From: Treponema sp.
GTDB taxonomy: Bacteria; Spirochaetota; Spirochaetia; Treponematales; Treponemataceae
DNA: 7,852 nt
Assembly (NCBI GenBank): GCA_012799545.1
Contig: JAAZLA010000194.1
Coordinates: forward strand, 1-7,852
Direction: 5' to 3'
Position 1 is the stretch's first letter. Every line of letters begins with the position of its first letter. A program made the position numbers and the translations under genes. The notes under the pieces were generated by a model. The model was given only the letters and a program-made list of their open reading frames with translations, was not told the origin of the DNA and did no database searches. This document shows positions 1 through 6,640 of the stretch, one piece after another.

Positions 1-386
1 ACTTGTACGAGATTTTCTTTTTTTCCGATATTGCCTGGATTTATACGAATTTTTGCAACATCGCCTTTTAAGCACTCAAGCGCCAACCTATAATCAAAGT
101 GAATATCAGCAACGAGTGGCATGGACGTTTTTGAGGCAATGATATTCAATGCCTGTGCCGATTCCATATCTGGCACCGCAAAACGTAAAAGATCGCAACC
201 GAGACTTTCTAAAACAGCGATTCGCTCCAAAATAGAAAAAAGGGCATCTTTGTTGTACTCCTTCGATTCTTTGAGCACAACGAGGATGCCTTCTTTCCAC
301 ATAGTTTGTATTGACACAGGAGAAAGTCCTCCTATGCCAATCTGTTTTACATGCCCAGCTCCGATTTGGACTGTGCGACTTATCAT
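1..386 (-). CDS. ispG: IspG (GcpE), 4-hydroxy-3-methylbut-2-enyl diphosphate synthase, N-terminal part
   Basis: IspG converts methylerythritol cyclodiphosphate to HMBPP, the penultimate step of the MEP isoprenoid pathway, in the cytoplasm with a 4Fe-4S cluster. The first 128 codons are visible; the gene runs off the left edge, so the C-terminal cluster cysteines cannot be checked. The translation opens MISRTVQIGAGHVKQIGIGG, then SIQTM (25-29), GCDLLRFAVPD (63-73), PLVADIHFDYRLAL (90-103) and KIRINPGNIG (112-121), which are hallmark blocks of the TIM-barrel domain. After IQTM the sequence is WKEG rather than the common TNTDT-like stretch, which I associate with treponemes. ATG at 386 is the first start after an in-frame TAA a few codons upstream. 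It lies 2 nt past the stop of the V-ATPase K gene with no clear SD, so translation is probably coupled. The family is near certain from these motifs. Confidence 0.95.
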   Translation of the reverse strand, partial: MISRTVQIGAGHVKQIGIGGLSPVSIQTMWKEGILVVLKESKEYNKDALFSILERIAVLESLGCDLLRFAVPDMESAQALNIIASKTSMPLVADIHFDYRLALECLKGDVAKIRINPGNIGKKENLVQ

Positions 387-388
387 TT

Positions 389-814
389 TTAGAAGTTAAA
401 AGCCATAGCAAAGAGGGCTACAGTTTCACAAAGCCCTACAACCATGAGGTAGTTTGCAAAACCTTTTCCTGTTTCACCAAGAGCATCAGCACCTGCAGCA
501 CCAGCCTTTCCTTGGAAAATCGCAGAAGCGGCAATAACTAAACCAGTGAAAACACCAGTTCCCAAGATTAAACCTGGATTTGCACCTGCTAACAATTTTT
601 CTTGTAAGGCACCCATTAAAAGATAACCGTACAAAGTTTGTGTTAAAGGAGCCCCAGCAAAAACTGATAAGATAAAGGGAGCAGGTTTATTGTTGAGGTA
701 GCCCCGTTTCCATGCACCAATTGCAGCAAGACCTGCTGCACCAATACCGATTGCTGATCCAATTGCAGAAATGCCAAATACACATGCAGTTCCTAACCAA
801 CTTAAAAATTCCAT
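389..814 (-). CDS. ntpK: V-type ATPase subunit K (proteolipid, rotor ring)
   Basis: This 141-residue membrane protein forms the ion-carrying ring. It has two helical hairpins (four membrane segments, roughly 5-35, 45-70, 80-105 and 118-141), the duplicated V-type form. The ion carboxylate is Glu130 in GLCETVALF in the last helix; the first hairpin has no carboxylate, as in E. hirae NtpK. LTQTLYG (57-63) gives Thr58, Gln59 and Tyr62, and FQGKAGAAG gives Gln101. These align with E. hirae Thr64, Gln65, Tyr68 and Gln110, the residues that coordinate Na+ with Glu139. Na+ use is therefore predicted. ATG at 814 is chosen because AGGAG lies 5 nt upstream. An in-frame extension to a TTG at 850 would start inside a 17-bp hairpin without an SD. 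The gene is separated from subunit I by a structured 158-nt gap and followed 2 nt later by ispG. Confidence 0.96.
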   Translation of the reverse strand: MEFLSWLGTACVFGISAIGSAIGIGAAGLAAIGAWKRGYLNNKPAPFILSVFAGAPLTQTLYGYLLMGALQEKLLAGANPGLILGTGVFTGLVIAASAIFQGKAGAAGADALGETGKGFANYLMVVGLCETVALFAMAFNF

Positions 815-819
815 ACATA

Positions 820-824
820 CTCCT
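820..824 (-). promoter_or_regulatory. Ribosome binding site of subunit K
   Basis: AGGAG stands 5 nt before ATG 814 and fixes the K start there. It lies only two bases past the 3' arm of the 17-bp A/U hairpin (827-868), so folding of that arm could affect ribosome access or place a single-stranded U-rich enhancer next to the SD when open. Confidence 0.8.
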
Positions 825-826
825 AT

Positions 827-868
827 AAAAAGAAAATAAAAAAACTTCAAATTTTTTATTTTCTTTTT
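827..868 (-). repeat. Perfect 17-bp A/U inverted repeat directly upstream of the K ribosome binding site
   Basis: The arms at 827-843 and 852-868 are exact reverse complements with an 8-base loop (844-851). In the mRNA the 5' arm reads AAAAAGAAAAUAAAAAA and the 3' arm UUUUUUAUUUUCUUUUU, so sixteen pairs are A-U and one is G-C. The matching positions of the single G/C and the single U/A interruption argue against chance pairing of homopolymer runs. It is not a classical terminator: there is no GC core, and an SD and start codon follow immediately. A translational control hairpin or a U-rich ribosome-loading element for K is the likeliest role, but this is inference. Confidence 0.75.
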
Positions 869-870
869 TC

Positions 871-898
871 TAACTTTCGCAACGAAGTGAGAAAGTTA
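871..898 (-). repeat. 8-bp inverted repeat (hairpin) in the I-K gap
   Basis: TAACTTTC (minus strand, 898-891) pairs with GAAAGTTA (878-871) around a 12-base loop. A shorter alternative fold, TTCG-TTG-CGAA, exists within it. On the minus strand the stem is followed by an A-rich run, not a T-run, so it does not read as an intrinsic terminator for subunit I. It abuts the A/U hairpin at 827-868, leaving two bases between them. Possible roles are an mRNA processing or stability element protecting the K message, or a dispersed repeat. Confidence 0.55.
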
Positions 899-913
899 AT
901 TTATATATTTTTA

Positions 914-929
914 GCGACATGGAAGTCGC
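914..929 (-). repeat. 5-bp GC-rich hairpin in the I-K gap
   Basis: GCGAC and GTCGC (925-929 and 914-918) pair around a 6-base loop; on the minus strand the unit reads GCGACTTCCATGTCGC. It begins 44 nt after the subunit I stop codon and is followed by TAAAAATATATAAAT, which has too few consecutive T residues for a good terminator. It could weakly attenuate read-through from I or act as a 3' stabiliser for the upstream message. Confidence 0.45.
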
Positions 930-972
930 ATTAAAACCCACTTGTCTTCTTTTGCCTTGTTTTGCAAAAATT

Positions 973-2946
973 TTATTCACTAAATGGTTTGTAGGAGTGA
1001 CCTGACCAAGACATACCGAGATGCCCGGTAAACTCCAAGGTGTTTAGACGGACTCCGTGAACCAAAACCGACAATACATTGAGCACCATGTTTAGGCCAT
1101 GTCCAAAGATTAAAAGCAAGATGCCCAAGAACATGAGCGCAGACCCGAGAGCGGGACCTGCCATAGTATTGATTGTTGCAGCAATTGCAGAACCTGCAAG
1201 GGCAACAGCCCAAAGCCGAATATACGAAACAATGTCAGAAAACACATTGACGACGCCGAGCAAGACAGAAATAATATCTTTTACGCTTGCCATTATGGAG
1301 GCGAAAATATTTCCTTCATAGTTTGCAAAGATAAAACTCATGGCAAAACCAATGCCGATTGCCGAAAGAACGATGGGCATTGCCTCATATCCGCCGAATA
1401 AAACAGCATCAAAGGCAAAGCGTTCTTTGTCGACAACGATATTGAGAACAACGTAGAAGACTCCCCAAAGCAAGATGAGTGAGCCCAGTTCGCCCAAGAA
1501 TTTTAAGCTTTTTATATTTGCAAAAATTCCTTTTAGATGCGCAATCGATAATTGTACGAGGGCAAGGGCAAAGCAAAAGATTTTAATATTTTGCTTAAGC
1601 AGCTCTTCGTTTGGATTAGCATTCGATATGGGTTCCCAAGAAAGGTTTACAAGCCAAGCCGGTATTTGTGAAACTTCAAGTCCAAACCAGGTACAGGTAA
1701 GGGTTCCCCAAACCACCGTTGAAAACCCAAGCAGTGCAACCAATATTATCATGGGTTCTATTTTTTTGCCCTTTATCTTCGAATGAAGAATAAGTCCCAA
1801 ACCAGTGAGTACGATCAAGATGCCGTAGCCACCGTCGCCAAAAATCATACCAAAGAAAATCGAGAAGAAAAGCAAAAACCAGCCTGATATGTCGTATTCT
1901 CGGTAGCCAGGAACGGTTCCCAAAAAGTCCGTTACCGGATAAATGAGGCTCACCACCTTGTTGTTTTTAAGCTTTGTCGGAACATTATCTTCCTCACTTG
2001 GATCGCTTATCATAAGTGCAATTTTTTCTTTTTGTGCAAAACTTCGCAAAGCTTCGATATCTTCTGTTGGAATAAAACCTGTTATCCATGTAAGCGCACG
2101 ATTTTCACTCTGTAAAACAGCTGTTTCAACTGCATCTAAGCCCTCATCTTGCGGCATAGCTGCATAGATATTTTCAAACTCAATAGCCTTAGAAAGATTT
2201 TGCATTTCTTCGCTTAGGTTTGGAAGATATTGTAGAGCTTCGTACAAGTCGTTTTGAATAAGAAGCAGAGCCTTGTTTTTTTCAGCAAGTTCTTTTTCCA
2301 AGCTTTGAGTTGACTCTTCACCGAGGGCTATTTTAAAGGCTTCTGGTGGAAGTTCTGCTTTCTCTTCTCCTGCAAATTGAAGGAGCAAAAATCTTGTTGC
2401 ATTTTTATCTGCATTTACTTGTAAGATAGTTGTCTCATCGGGAATTTTTTTCAAAGCAGCACTAGGTATTTCATACATTGTTAAGCCAATGCCCTTTTCT
2501 TCAAGGTAGGCAAAGTCTTTTGGATTTACCCCACCCCAGGCAGCGAGCCTGTCTAGCTCCTTTCTTGCAAGCTGTATATCTTCACCTATTTCTTTTTTTG
2601 CCTCTTGTAAAGCGAGAATTTCTTCAGCCTGTAAGAGCGCTTTTTTTAGCCCCTCTGAGATTTCGCCCTTCTCTTCATAGGCAGAAAGGATTGCATCGCG
2701 ATCTAAGTTTTCCACAATAGCGCTCCTTTTGCCAGTGCTTTTATAATTTTTGGGCAACTTCAAATCATGTATAGAAGTTTTTGCAGTCGAAAGTCTATCA
2801 TACAAGGCACGAACGCGAGAAAGCTCCTCGCTCGAACCTTCAAGTGTTTCGAGATGCACAAGACCGAGTTTTCGCAGAGATTTGAGGCTCTTTTCTTTGT
2901 ATCGATTAAGTACAACCAAAGATACTTTTTTCATAGATACTATCAT
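973..2946 (-). CDS. ntpI: V-type ATPase subunit I (a-subunit homologue, stator)
   Basis: This 657-residue protein joins the peripheral stalk to the membrane and provides the ion half-channels beside the K ring. Residues 1-350 are soluble and helix-rich, with coiled-coil-like stretches near 95-135 and 210-255. Residues 355-635 carry seven or eight membrane segments. Family hallmarks are FFGMIFGDGGYG (364-375), SYIRLWAVALAG (574-585) with Arg577, matching the essential arginine of yeast Vph1 and other a-subunits, and VHGVRLNTLEF (629-639) with Arg633, matching the second conserved arginine. The end, SYKPFSE, matches the usual PF ending. ATG at 2946 overlaps the D stop by 1 nt (TAATG) and has GGAG 8 nt upstream within D. 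The later in-frame ATG (residue 5) lacks an SD, so I prefer the first. It is the last gene before the structured gap preceding K. Confidence 0.96.
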   Translation of the reverse strand: MIVSMKKVSLVVLNRYKEKSLKSLRKLGLVHLETLEGSSEELSRVRALYDRLSTAKTSIHDLKLPKNYKSTGKRSAIVENLDRDAILSAYEEKGEISEGLKKALLQAEEILALQEAKKEIGEDIQLARKELDRLAAWGGVNPKDFAYLEEKGIGLTMYEIPSAALKKIPDETTILQVNADKNATRFLLLQFAGEEKAELPPEAFKIALGEESTQSLEKELAEKNKALLLIQNDLYEALQYLPNLSEEMQNLSKAIEFENIYAAMPQDEGLDAVETAVLQSENRALTWITGFIPTEDIEALRSFAQKEKIALMISDPSEEDNVPTKLKNNKVVSLIYPVTDFLGTVPGYREYDISGWFLLFFSIFFGMIFGDGGYGILIVLTGLGLILHSKIKGKKIEPMIILVALLGFSTVVWGTLTCTWFGLEVSQIPAWLVNLSWEPISNANPNEELLKQNIKIFCFALALVQLSIAHLKGIFANIKSLKFLGELGSLILLWGVFYVVLNIVVDKERFAFDAVLFGGYEAMPIVLSAIGIGFAMSFIFANYEGNIFASIMASVKDIISVLLGVVNVFSDIVSYIRLWAVALAGSAIAATINTMAGPALGSALMFLGILLLIFGHGLNMVLNVLSVLVHGVRLNTLEFTGHLGMSWSGHSYKPFSE

Positions 2947-3563
2947 TATGCAATCTCCATAAAGGTATTTGTCTTGGCTTCTAAGTTCTTTTTAGAAATT
3001 TTACCACGAACTACTGCGGCAACTTGTTGGTCGCCAAGGTAGACCGTAATTTTTTTTATATGTGCCTTTGTTTCAGGAATTTTTACCTTTTCAAAAAGGT
3101 TTACGCGCTGGGTAGTAACACGTAACTCACGAGATAAAAGCCGTATTTGCTCTTCCAAAACTTCTGCTTCAAGGTCATAGGCAAGGGCCTTTTCCATTCG
3201 GTCGGCTGCAAGGTCTATCCAAAGCGGCGTAAGATATAAATCATAGTCGCCACGGGCAAAATCAGCTCCTTCGTACACAGGTATGGTTACCCCAGCGATA
3301 TTGGTAAAGCCTTTTTTTATATTGCTTACCACGACCATTTCGGGCTTAAAAAAACCTGTTTCACCAAAGACCGCAATCCACGAAGAAAATTCTTTTTCGA
3401 GCTGTTCTCGTGCCTTCCGCAATTCCTTTGCACGAATTTCAATATCGCGAATTTCGCTTTGCAGTTGTTGTTTTTTCAAAGTAAGAGTTGGCAAATAGCG
3501 TGTATAGCGTTTGAGTGCATCTTTTTGAGTTTTTAGTTCATTTTTTGTAAGCTTTATCGCCAT
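2946..3563 (-). CDS. ntpD: V-type ATPase subunit D (central rotor shaft)
   Basis: Subunit D is the long antiparallel coiled coil that turns inside the A3B3 head and passes torque to the ring. The 205 residues have the expected plan: an N-terminal helix (about 1-60, with the LPTLTLKKQQLQSEI heptad-like run), a central mixed region (about 65-115), and a C-terminal helix holding the family signature RVTTQRVNLFEKVKIPE (148-164), followed by IKKITVYLGDQQ and VVRGKISK. Length is typical of the family. ATG at 3563 is preceded by AGAGGA with a 5-nt spacer, 12 nt after the B stop. The last codons carry the SD for subunit I, whose start overlaps the stop, so the two are probably translationally coupled. 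Subunit F, the usual small partner of D, is not found in this window. Confidence 0.95.
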   Translation of the reverse strand: MAIKLTKNELKTQKDALKRYTRYLPTLTLKKQQLQSEIRDIEIRAKELRKAREQLEKEFSSWIAVFGETGFFKPEMVVVSNIKKGFTNIAGVTIPVYEGADFARGDYDLYLTPLWIDLAADRMEKALAYDLEAEVLEEQIRLLSRELRVTTQRVNLFEKVKIPETKAHIKKITVYLGDQQVAAVVRGKISKKNLEAKTNTFMEIA

Positions 3564-3575
3564 ATCCGTCCTCTT

Positions 3576-4868
3576 TTATTGTGGCCAAAATTTTGCGATG
3601 AGATCGGACTTTAAGCCAGTCTCTTCTTTTTCAAAACAATCTGCAAGGATTTTCCAGCCTAAATCAAGGGCATCTTCTAAAGCAATATTGATAGATAAGT
3701 CCATCATTTCCTTTTCGAAGAGTTCTCCGTATTTTAAGAGTTTTTCGTCCCATTGAGACATCATAAAGCCCATGGCTTTTTTCTCGAGGGTATCCTTGTA
3801 AGAGGCGTAGAGACGAATCATACCGTCCATTAAGGCGCGGTGATCTTCGCGCGTTTTACCGTTTACGTTTTGTTTAAGGCGTGAAAGGCTTCCAAAAGGT
3901 TCAATACGACCACCTTTGAGGTAGTACTGTCCTTCGGTAATATAGCCAGTATTATCTGGTACGGGATGTGTTACGTCATCACCAGGCATAGTGGTAACCG
4001 CAAGAATGGTAACAGAGCCTGCATCGTCAAAGTCAACCGCTTTTTCATAACGGGCGGCAAGCTGACTGTATAAGTCTCCTGGATATCCACGGTTTGAAGG
4101 AACTTGCTCTTGGGTAATCGCAATTTCTTTCATAGCGTCAGCAAAGTTTGTCATATCGGTGAGGAGGACGAGAACATCTTTTCCTTGAAGTGCAAATTGC
4201 TCAGCAACCGCCAAGCTCATATCGGGAACCATAAGGCATTCTACCGTTGGGTCAGATGCGGTATGAACAAACATAAGCGTTTTGCTCAAAGAACCTGCTT
4301 CTTCAAGGGTGTTTTTAAAGTACAGATAGTCGTCGTATTTTAAGCCCATTCCACCAAGGATGATAATATCAACCTCAGCTTGCATAGCAATTCGTGCGAG
4401 CAGTTCGTTATAGGGCTCACCTGAAATCGAGAAAATAGGGAGCTTTTGACTTACCACGAGGGTATTAAACATGTCAATCATAGGAATACCAGTTCGAATC
4501 ATCCGGTTGGCTATAATTCTTTTGGAAGGGTTTACGGAGGGTCCTCCTATCTCAACGAGGTTTTCACTCAAAAGAGGTCCCTTATCCCGTGGTTCGCCTG
4601 CTCCGTTAAAGATACGGCCGAGTAAGTCGTCAGAAAAGCTCACCTGCATTTCATGACCGAGAAAACGGATTTCGTCTCCGGTAGAAACGCCTCGTCCACC
4701 TGCAAAAACTTGCAAGGAAACAAGGTCGCCGTCAATTTTATTTACTTCCGCAAGAGATGCGCCGAAACTTGTTTGAATTTCTGCAAGTTCGCCGTATTTA
4801 ATATCCTTTGCTCTAACGGTAATAACAGAACCATTTATAGATTCAATCTTGCTATATATTTTTTTCAT
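3576..4868 (-). CDS. ntpB: V-type ATPase subunit B (non-catalytic nucleotide-binding subunit)
   Basis: The 430-residue subunit alternates with A in the head. As in the whole B family it lacks a Walker A loop: the corresponding site reads SISGEPYNELLARIAMQA (147-164), a diverged form of the usual SGLPHNELA block. Other signatures are EQVPSNRGYPGDLYSQLAAR (254-273), PDNTGYITEGQYYL (304-317) and FGSLSRL (325-331), whose Arg330 is the expected arginine contributed to the A-site nucleotide; GKTREDH follows at 337-343. The N-terminal barrel includes SLQVFAGGRGVSTGDEIRFL (51-70). The length is at the short end of the family and fits one of the treponemal paralogues. ATG at 4868 lies 2 nt after the A stop, with AAGGAG inside the A gene 10 nt upstream, indicating translational coupling. 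Confidence 0.96.
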   Translation of the reverse strand: MKKIYSKIESINGSVITVRAKDIKYGELAEIQTSFGASLAEVNKIDGDLVSLQVFAGGRGVSTGDEIRFLGHEMQVSFSDDLLGRIFNGAGEPRDKGPLLSENLVEIGGPSVNPSKRIIANRMIRTGIPMIDMFNTLVVSQKLPIFSISGEPYNELLARIAMQAEVDIIILGGMGLKYDDYLYFKNTLEEAGSLSKTLMFVHTASDPTVECLMVPDMSLAVAEQFALQGKDVLVLLTDMTNFADAMKEIAITQEQVPSNRGYPGDLYSQLAARYEKAVDFDDAGSVTILAVTTMPGDDVTHPVPDNTGYITEGQYYLKGGRIEPFGSLSRLKQNVNGKTREDHRALMDGMIRLYASYKDTLEKKAMGFMMSQWDEKLLKYGELFEKEMMDLSINIALEDALDLGWKILADCFEKEETGLKSDLIAKFWPQ

Positions 4869-4870
4869 TT

Positions 4871-6640
4871 TTATTTAGCTCCTTCAAGTAAATGCTTCGC
4901 TTTATCTGAAAGTTTTTTTACCTTGCTTTCATAGAGGGCATCGAGATCTTTTTCTTTCTTTGAAAACTCCTCGCTTCCCCAAAGCAGATAGTTCCAGTCA
5001 ATAAAACTTTGTCGTAATTGATAAAAATAGGTTCTCGCATCATCTTTACTGTCTAGATTATAATCTGAACCGAGAACTTGTATTATTTTTTGGAAGCTAT
5101 AATTTTGTCGTTCAACGGTAACAGCAGAATCTATCTCGTCAAAGGAGTTTTGTTGGAGATAGACAGCATCGAGGAATTCACCCTTGAGATAGACAATGTA
5201 GTCGTCAAGGCTCGTCCCTTCTTCACCGACAACCTTCATCATTTGCTCTATTTCGTTACCACGGTGCATATAATAGCGTGCAAAATCGACCCAGTCTTTA
5301 TCTAAGACGCTCTTGTACTTTGACCATGATTCAAGGGGATCAATCGCAGGATATTTACGGGCATCGGATCGCTCACGAGAGAGTCCGTGGAAGGAGCCGA
5401 CAACCTTGAGGGTTGCCTGTGTAACGGGCTCTTCAAAGTTTCCACCCGCAGGTGATACTGTTCCACCGATGGTTACAGAACCTGTTGAACCGTCGTGAAG
5501 GCGAACAATGCCTGCTCTTTCATAAAAGGCTGCAATGTAGGATTCAAGATAGGCGGGGAAGGCTTCTTCTCCAGGAATTTCTTCCAAGCGTCCTGACATT
5601 TCTCGAAGCGCTTGCGCCCATCGACTTGTTGAGTCAGCAAGGAGGAGGACGTCTAAGCCCATTTGTCGGTAGTATTCAGCAAGCGTTACACCGGTGTACA
5701 CCGAGGCTTCACGAGCGGCAACGGGCATACTCGAGGTATTACAAATAATAATAGTTCGTTCCATGAGGGAGCGGCCTGTGCGTGGATCAGTGAGTTCGGG
5801 GAATTCTTTTAAGATTTCTACAACTTCCCCTGCTCGCTCACCACAGGCGGCTACAATTACAATGTCCACGTCAGCGTTGCGGCTCGTGGTGTGTTGTAAA
5901 ACCGTTTTTCCTGCACCAAAGGGTCCGGGGATACAGTAGGTACCGCCCTTGGCAACGGGGAAAAAGGTGTCTATGAGACGGATTTTTGTGGTAAGTGTGT
6001 CTGTAGGCATAAGGCGCTCGGCATAGCAGTCAACAGAACGTTTTACCGGCCAGTTAAAGCTCATACTAAGATTGTGTTCTACACCGCGAGCGTCTTTTAC
6101 AACAGCGATGGTATCTTTGAGGGCATAGTCACCTTTTTCTTTTACTGAAACGACGGTGTAATTACCCAAAAAGGTAAAGGGAACCATTATTTTATGTTTA
6201 AAAGTACCCTCTGGCACTTCACCTATAAAAGAACCTGCCTTTACCGTATCGCCCACTTTTGCGATGGGGGTAAAAGACCAAGTGCTTGCATCGGGAAGCG
6301 GGTCAAGATAGACGCCTCGTTCGAGGAAATATCCAGCTTGTTCTGCAAGTTCAGGAAGCGGATTTTGAAGCCCGTCAAAAACTTGTCCAAGTAAGCCTGG
6401 ACCAAGCTCAATGGATAAAAGTTCATTCGTAAAAAAGACTTCATCACCTGTTTGAATACCCTTTGTCATTTCAAAGACTTGCAATTGGGCTTCTCCGTTT
6501 TGTATTCGGATAACCTCACTTTTTAGTTTTTTGTCCCCTACAGAAACATAGCCTACTTCATTTAGGCTCACTGTTCCGTCAAAGGCGACACTTATAAGGT
6601 TGCCATTTACAGCAACAACTCTACCTTTTGTATCTGTCAT
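4871..6640 (-). CDS. ntpA: V-type ATPase catalytic subunit A
   Basis: The 589-residue catalytic subunit hydrolyses or makes ATP at the A/B interfaces. Domains are an N-terminal barrel (about 1-75), the A-specific non-homologous insert (about 110-190), the nucleotide-binding domain and a helical C-terminus (about 450-589). Walker A is GPFGAGKT (239-246) with Lys245. The catalytic glutamate is Glu268 in ACGERAGEVVEIL, where most V/A-type A subunits have CGERGNEM, so the residues after the glutamate differ. The Walker B region LDVLLLADSTSRWAQALREM (329-348) and PAGGNFEEPVTQATL (397-411) are intact. ATG at 6640 overlaps the upstream stop (ATGA) and has GGAG 7 nt upstream. No residue essential for catalysis appears lost. 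Confidence 0.97.
   Translation of the reverse strand: MTDTKGRVVAVNGNLISVAFDGTVSLNEVGYVSVGDKKLKSEVIRIQNGEAQLQVFEMTKGIQTGDEVFFTNELLSIELGPGLLGQVFDGLQNPLPELAEQAGYFLERGVYLDPLPDASTWSFTPIAKVGDTVKAGSFIGEVPEGTFKHKIMVPFTFLGNYTVVSVKEKGDYALKDTIAVVKDARGVEHNLSMSFNWPVKRSVDCYAERLMPTDTLTTKIRLIDTFFPVAKGGTYCIPGPFGAGKTVLQHTTSRNADVDIVIVAACGERAGEVVEILKEFPELTDPRTGRSLMERTIIICNTSSMPVAAREASVYTGVTLAEYYRQMGLDVLLLADSTSRWAQALREMSGRLEEIPGEEAFPAYLESYIAAFYERAGIVRLHDGSTGSVTIGGTVSPAGGNFEEPVTQATLKVVGSFHGLSRERSDARKYPAIDPLESWSKYKSVLDKDWVDFARYYMHRGNEIEQMMKVVGEEGTSLDDYIVYLKGEFLDAVYLQQNSFDEIDSAVTVERQNYSFQKIIQVLGSDYNLDSKDDARTYFYQLRQSFIDWNYLLWGSEEFSKKEKDLDALYESKVKKLSDKAKHLLEGAK
4879..4884 (-). promoter_or_regulatory. Ribosome binding site of subunit B inside the end of subunit A
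   Basis: AAGGAG lies 10 nt before ATG 4868, within the last codons of A (Glu-Gly of LLEGAK). It confirms the B start and implies that A and B, needed in equal amounts, are translated in a coupled way. Confidence 0.75.

Noticed and set aside
106..411. 101-residue minus-strand reading frame overlapping ispG and the end of K
   Set aside because: It is out of frame with ispG, whose frame gives strong IspG motifs over the same bases; the alternative translation is Cys/Arg-rich with no family resemblance.
815..850. N-terminal extension of subunit K by 12 residues from TTG at 850
   Set aside because: It has no SD, begins inside the A/U hairpin and encodes a Phe-rich run from the hairpin arm; AGGAG at 820-824 points clearly to ATG 814.
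820..850. Promoter-like TTGAAG with TATAGG 17 bases downstream, on the minus strand before K
   Set aside because: The -10-like element overlaps the K SD, so a transcript starting there would lose its ribosome binding site; the match is probably a by-product of the A/T-rich hairpin.
871..898. Intrinsic terminator after subunit I
   Set aside because: On the coding strand the stem is followed by GAAAAAAG and further A-rich sequence, with no T-run; K is an essential partner of the same complex and should remain in the transcript.
1475..1786. Plus-strand open frames across the cluster (for example 1475-1786, 5452-5748, 4653-4934)
   Set aside because: All lie antisense within well-supported V-ATPase genes and show no recognisable domain; they are shadows.
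3576..4868. Lack of a Walker A loop in subunit B as a sign of gene decay
   Set aside because: B subunits normally lack this loop; Arg330 and the other family blocks are intact.
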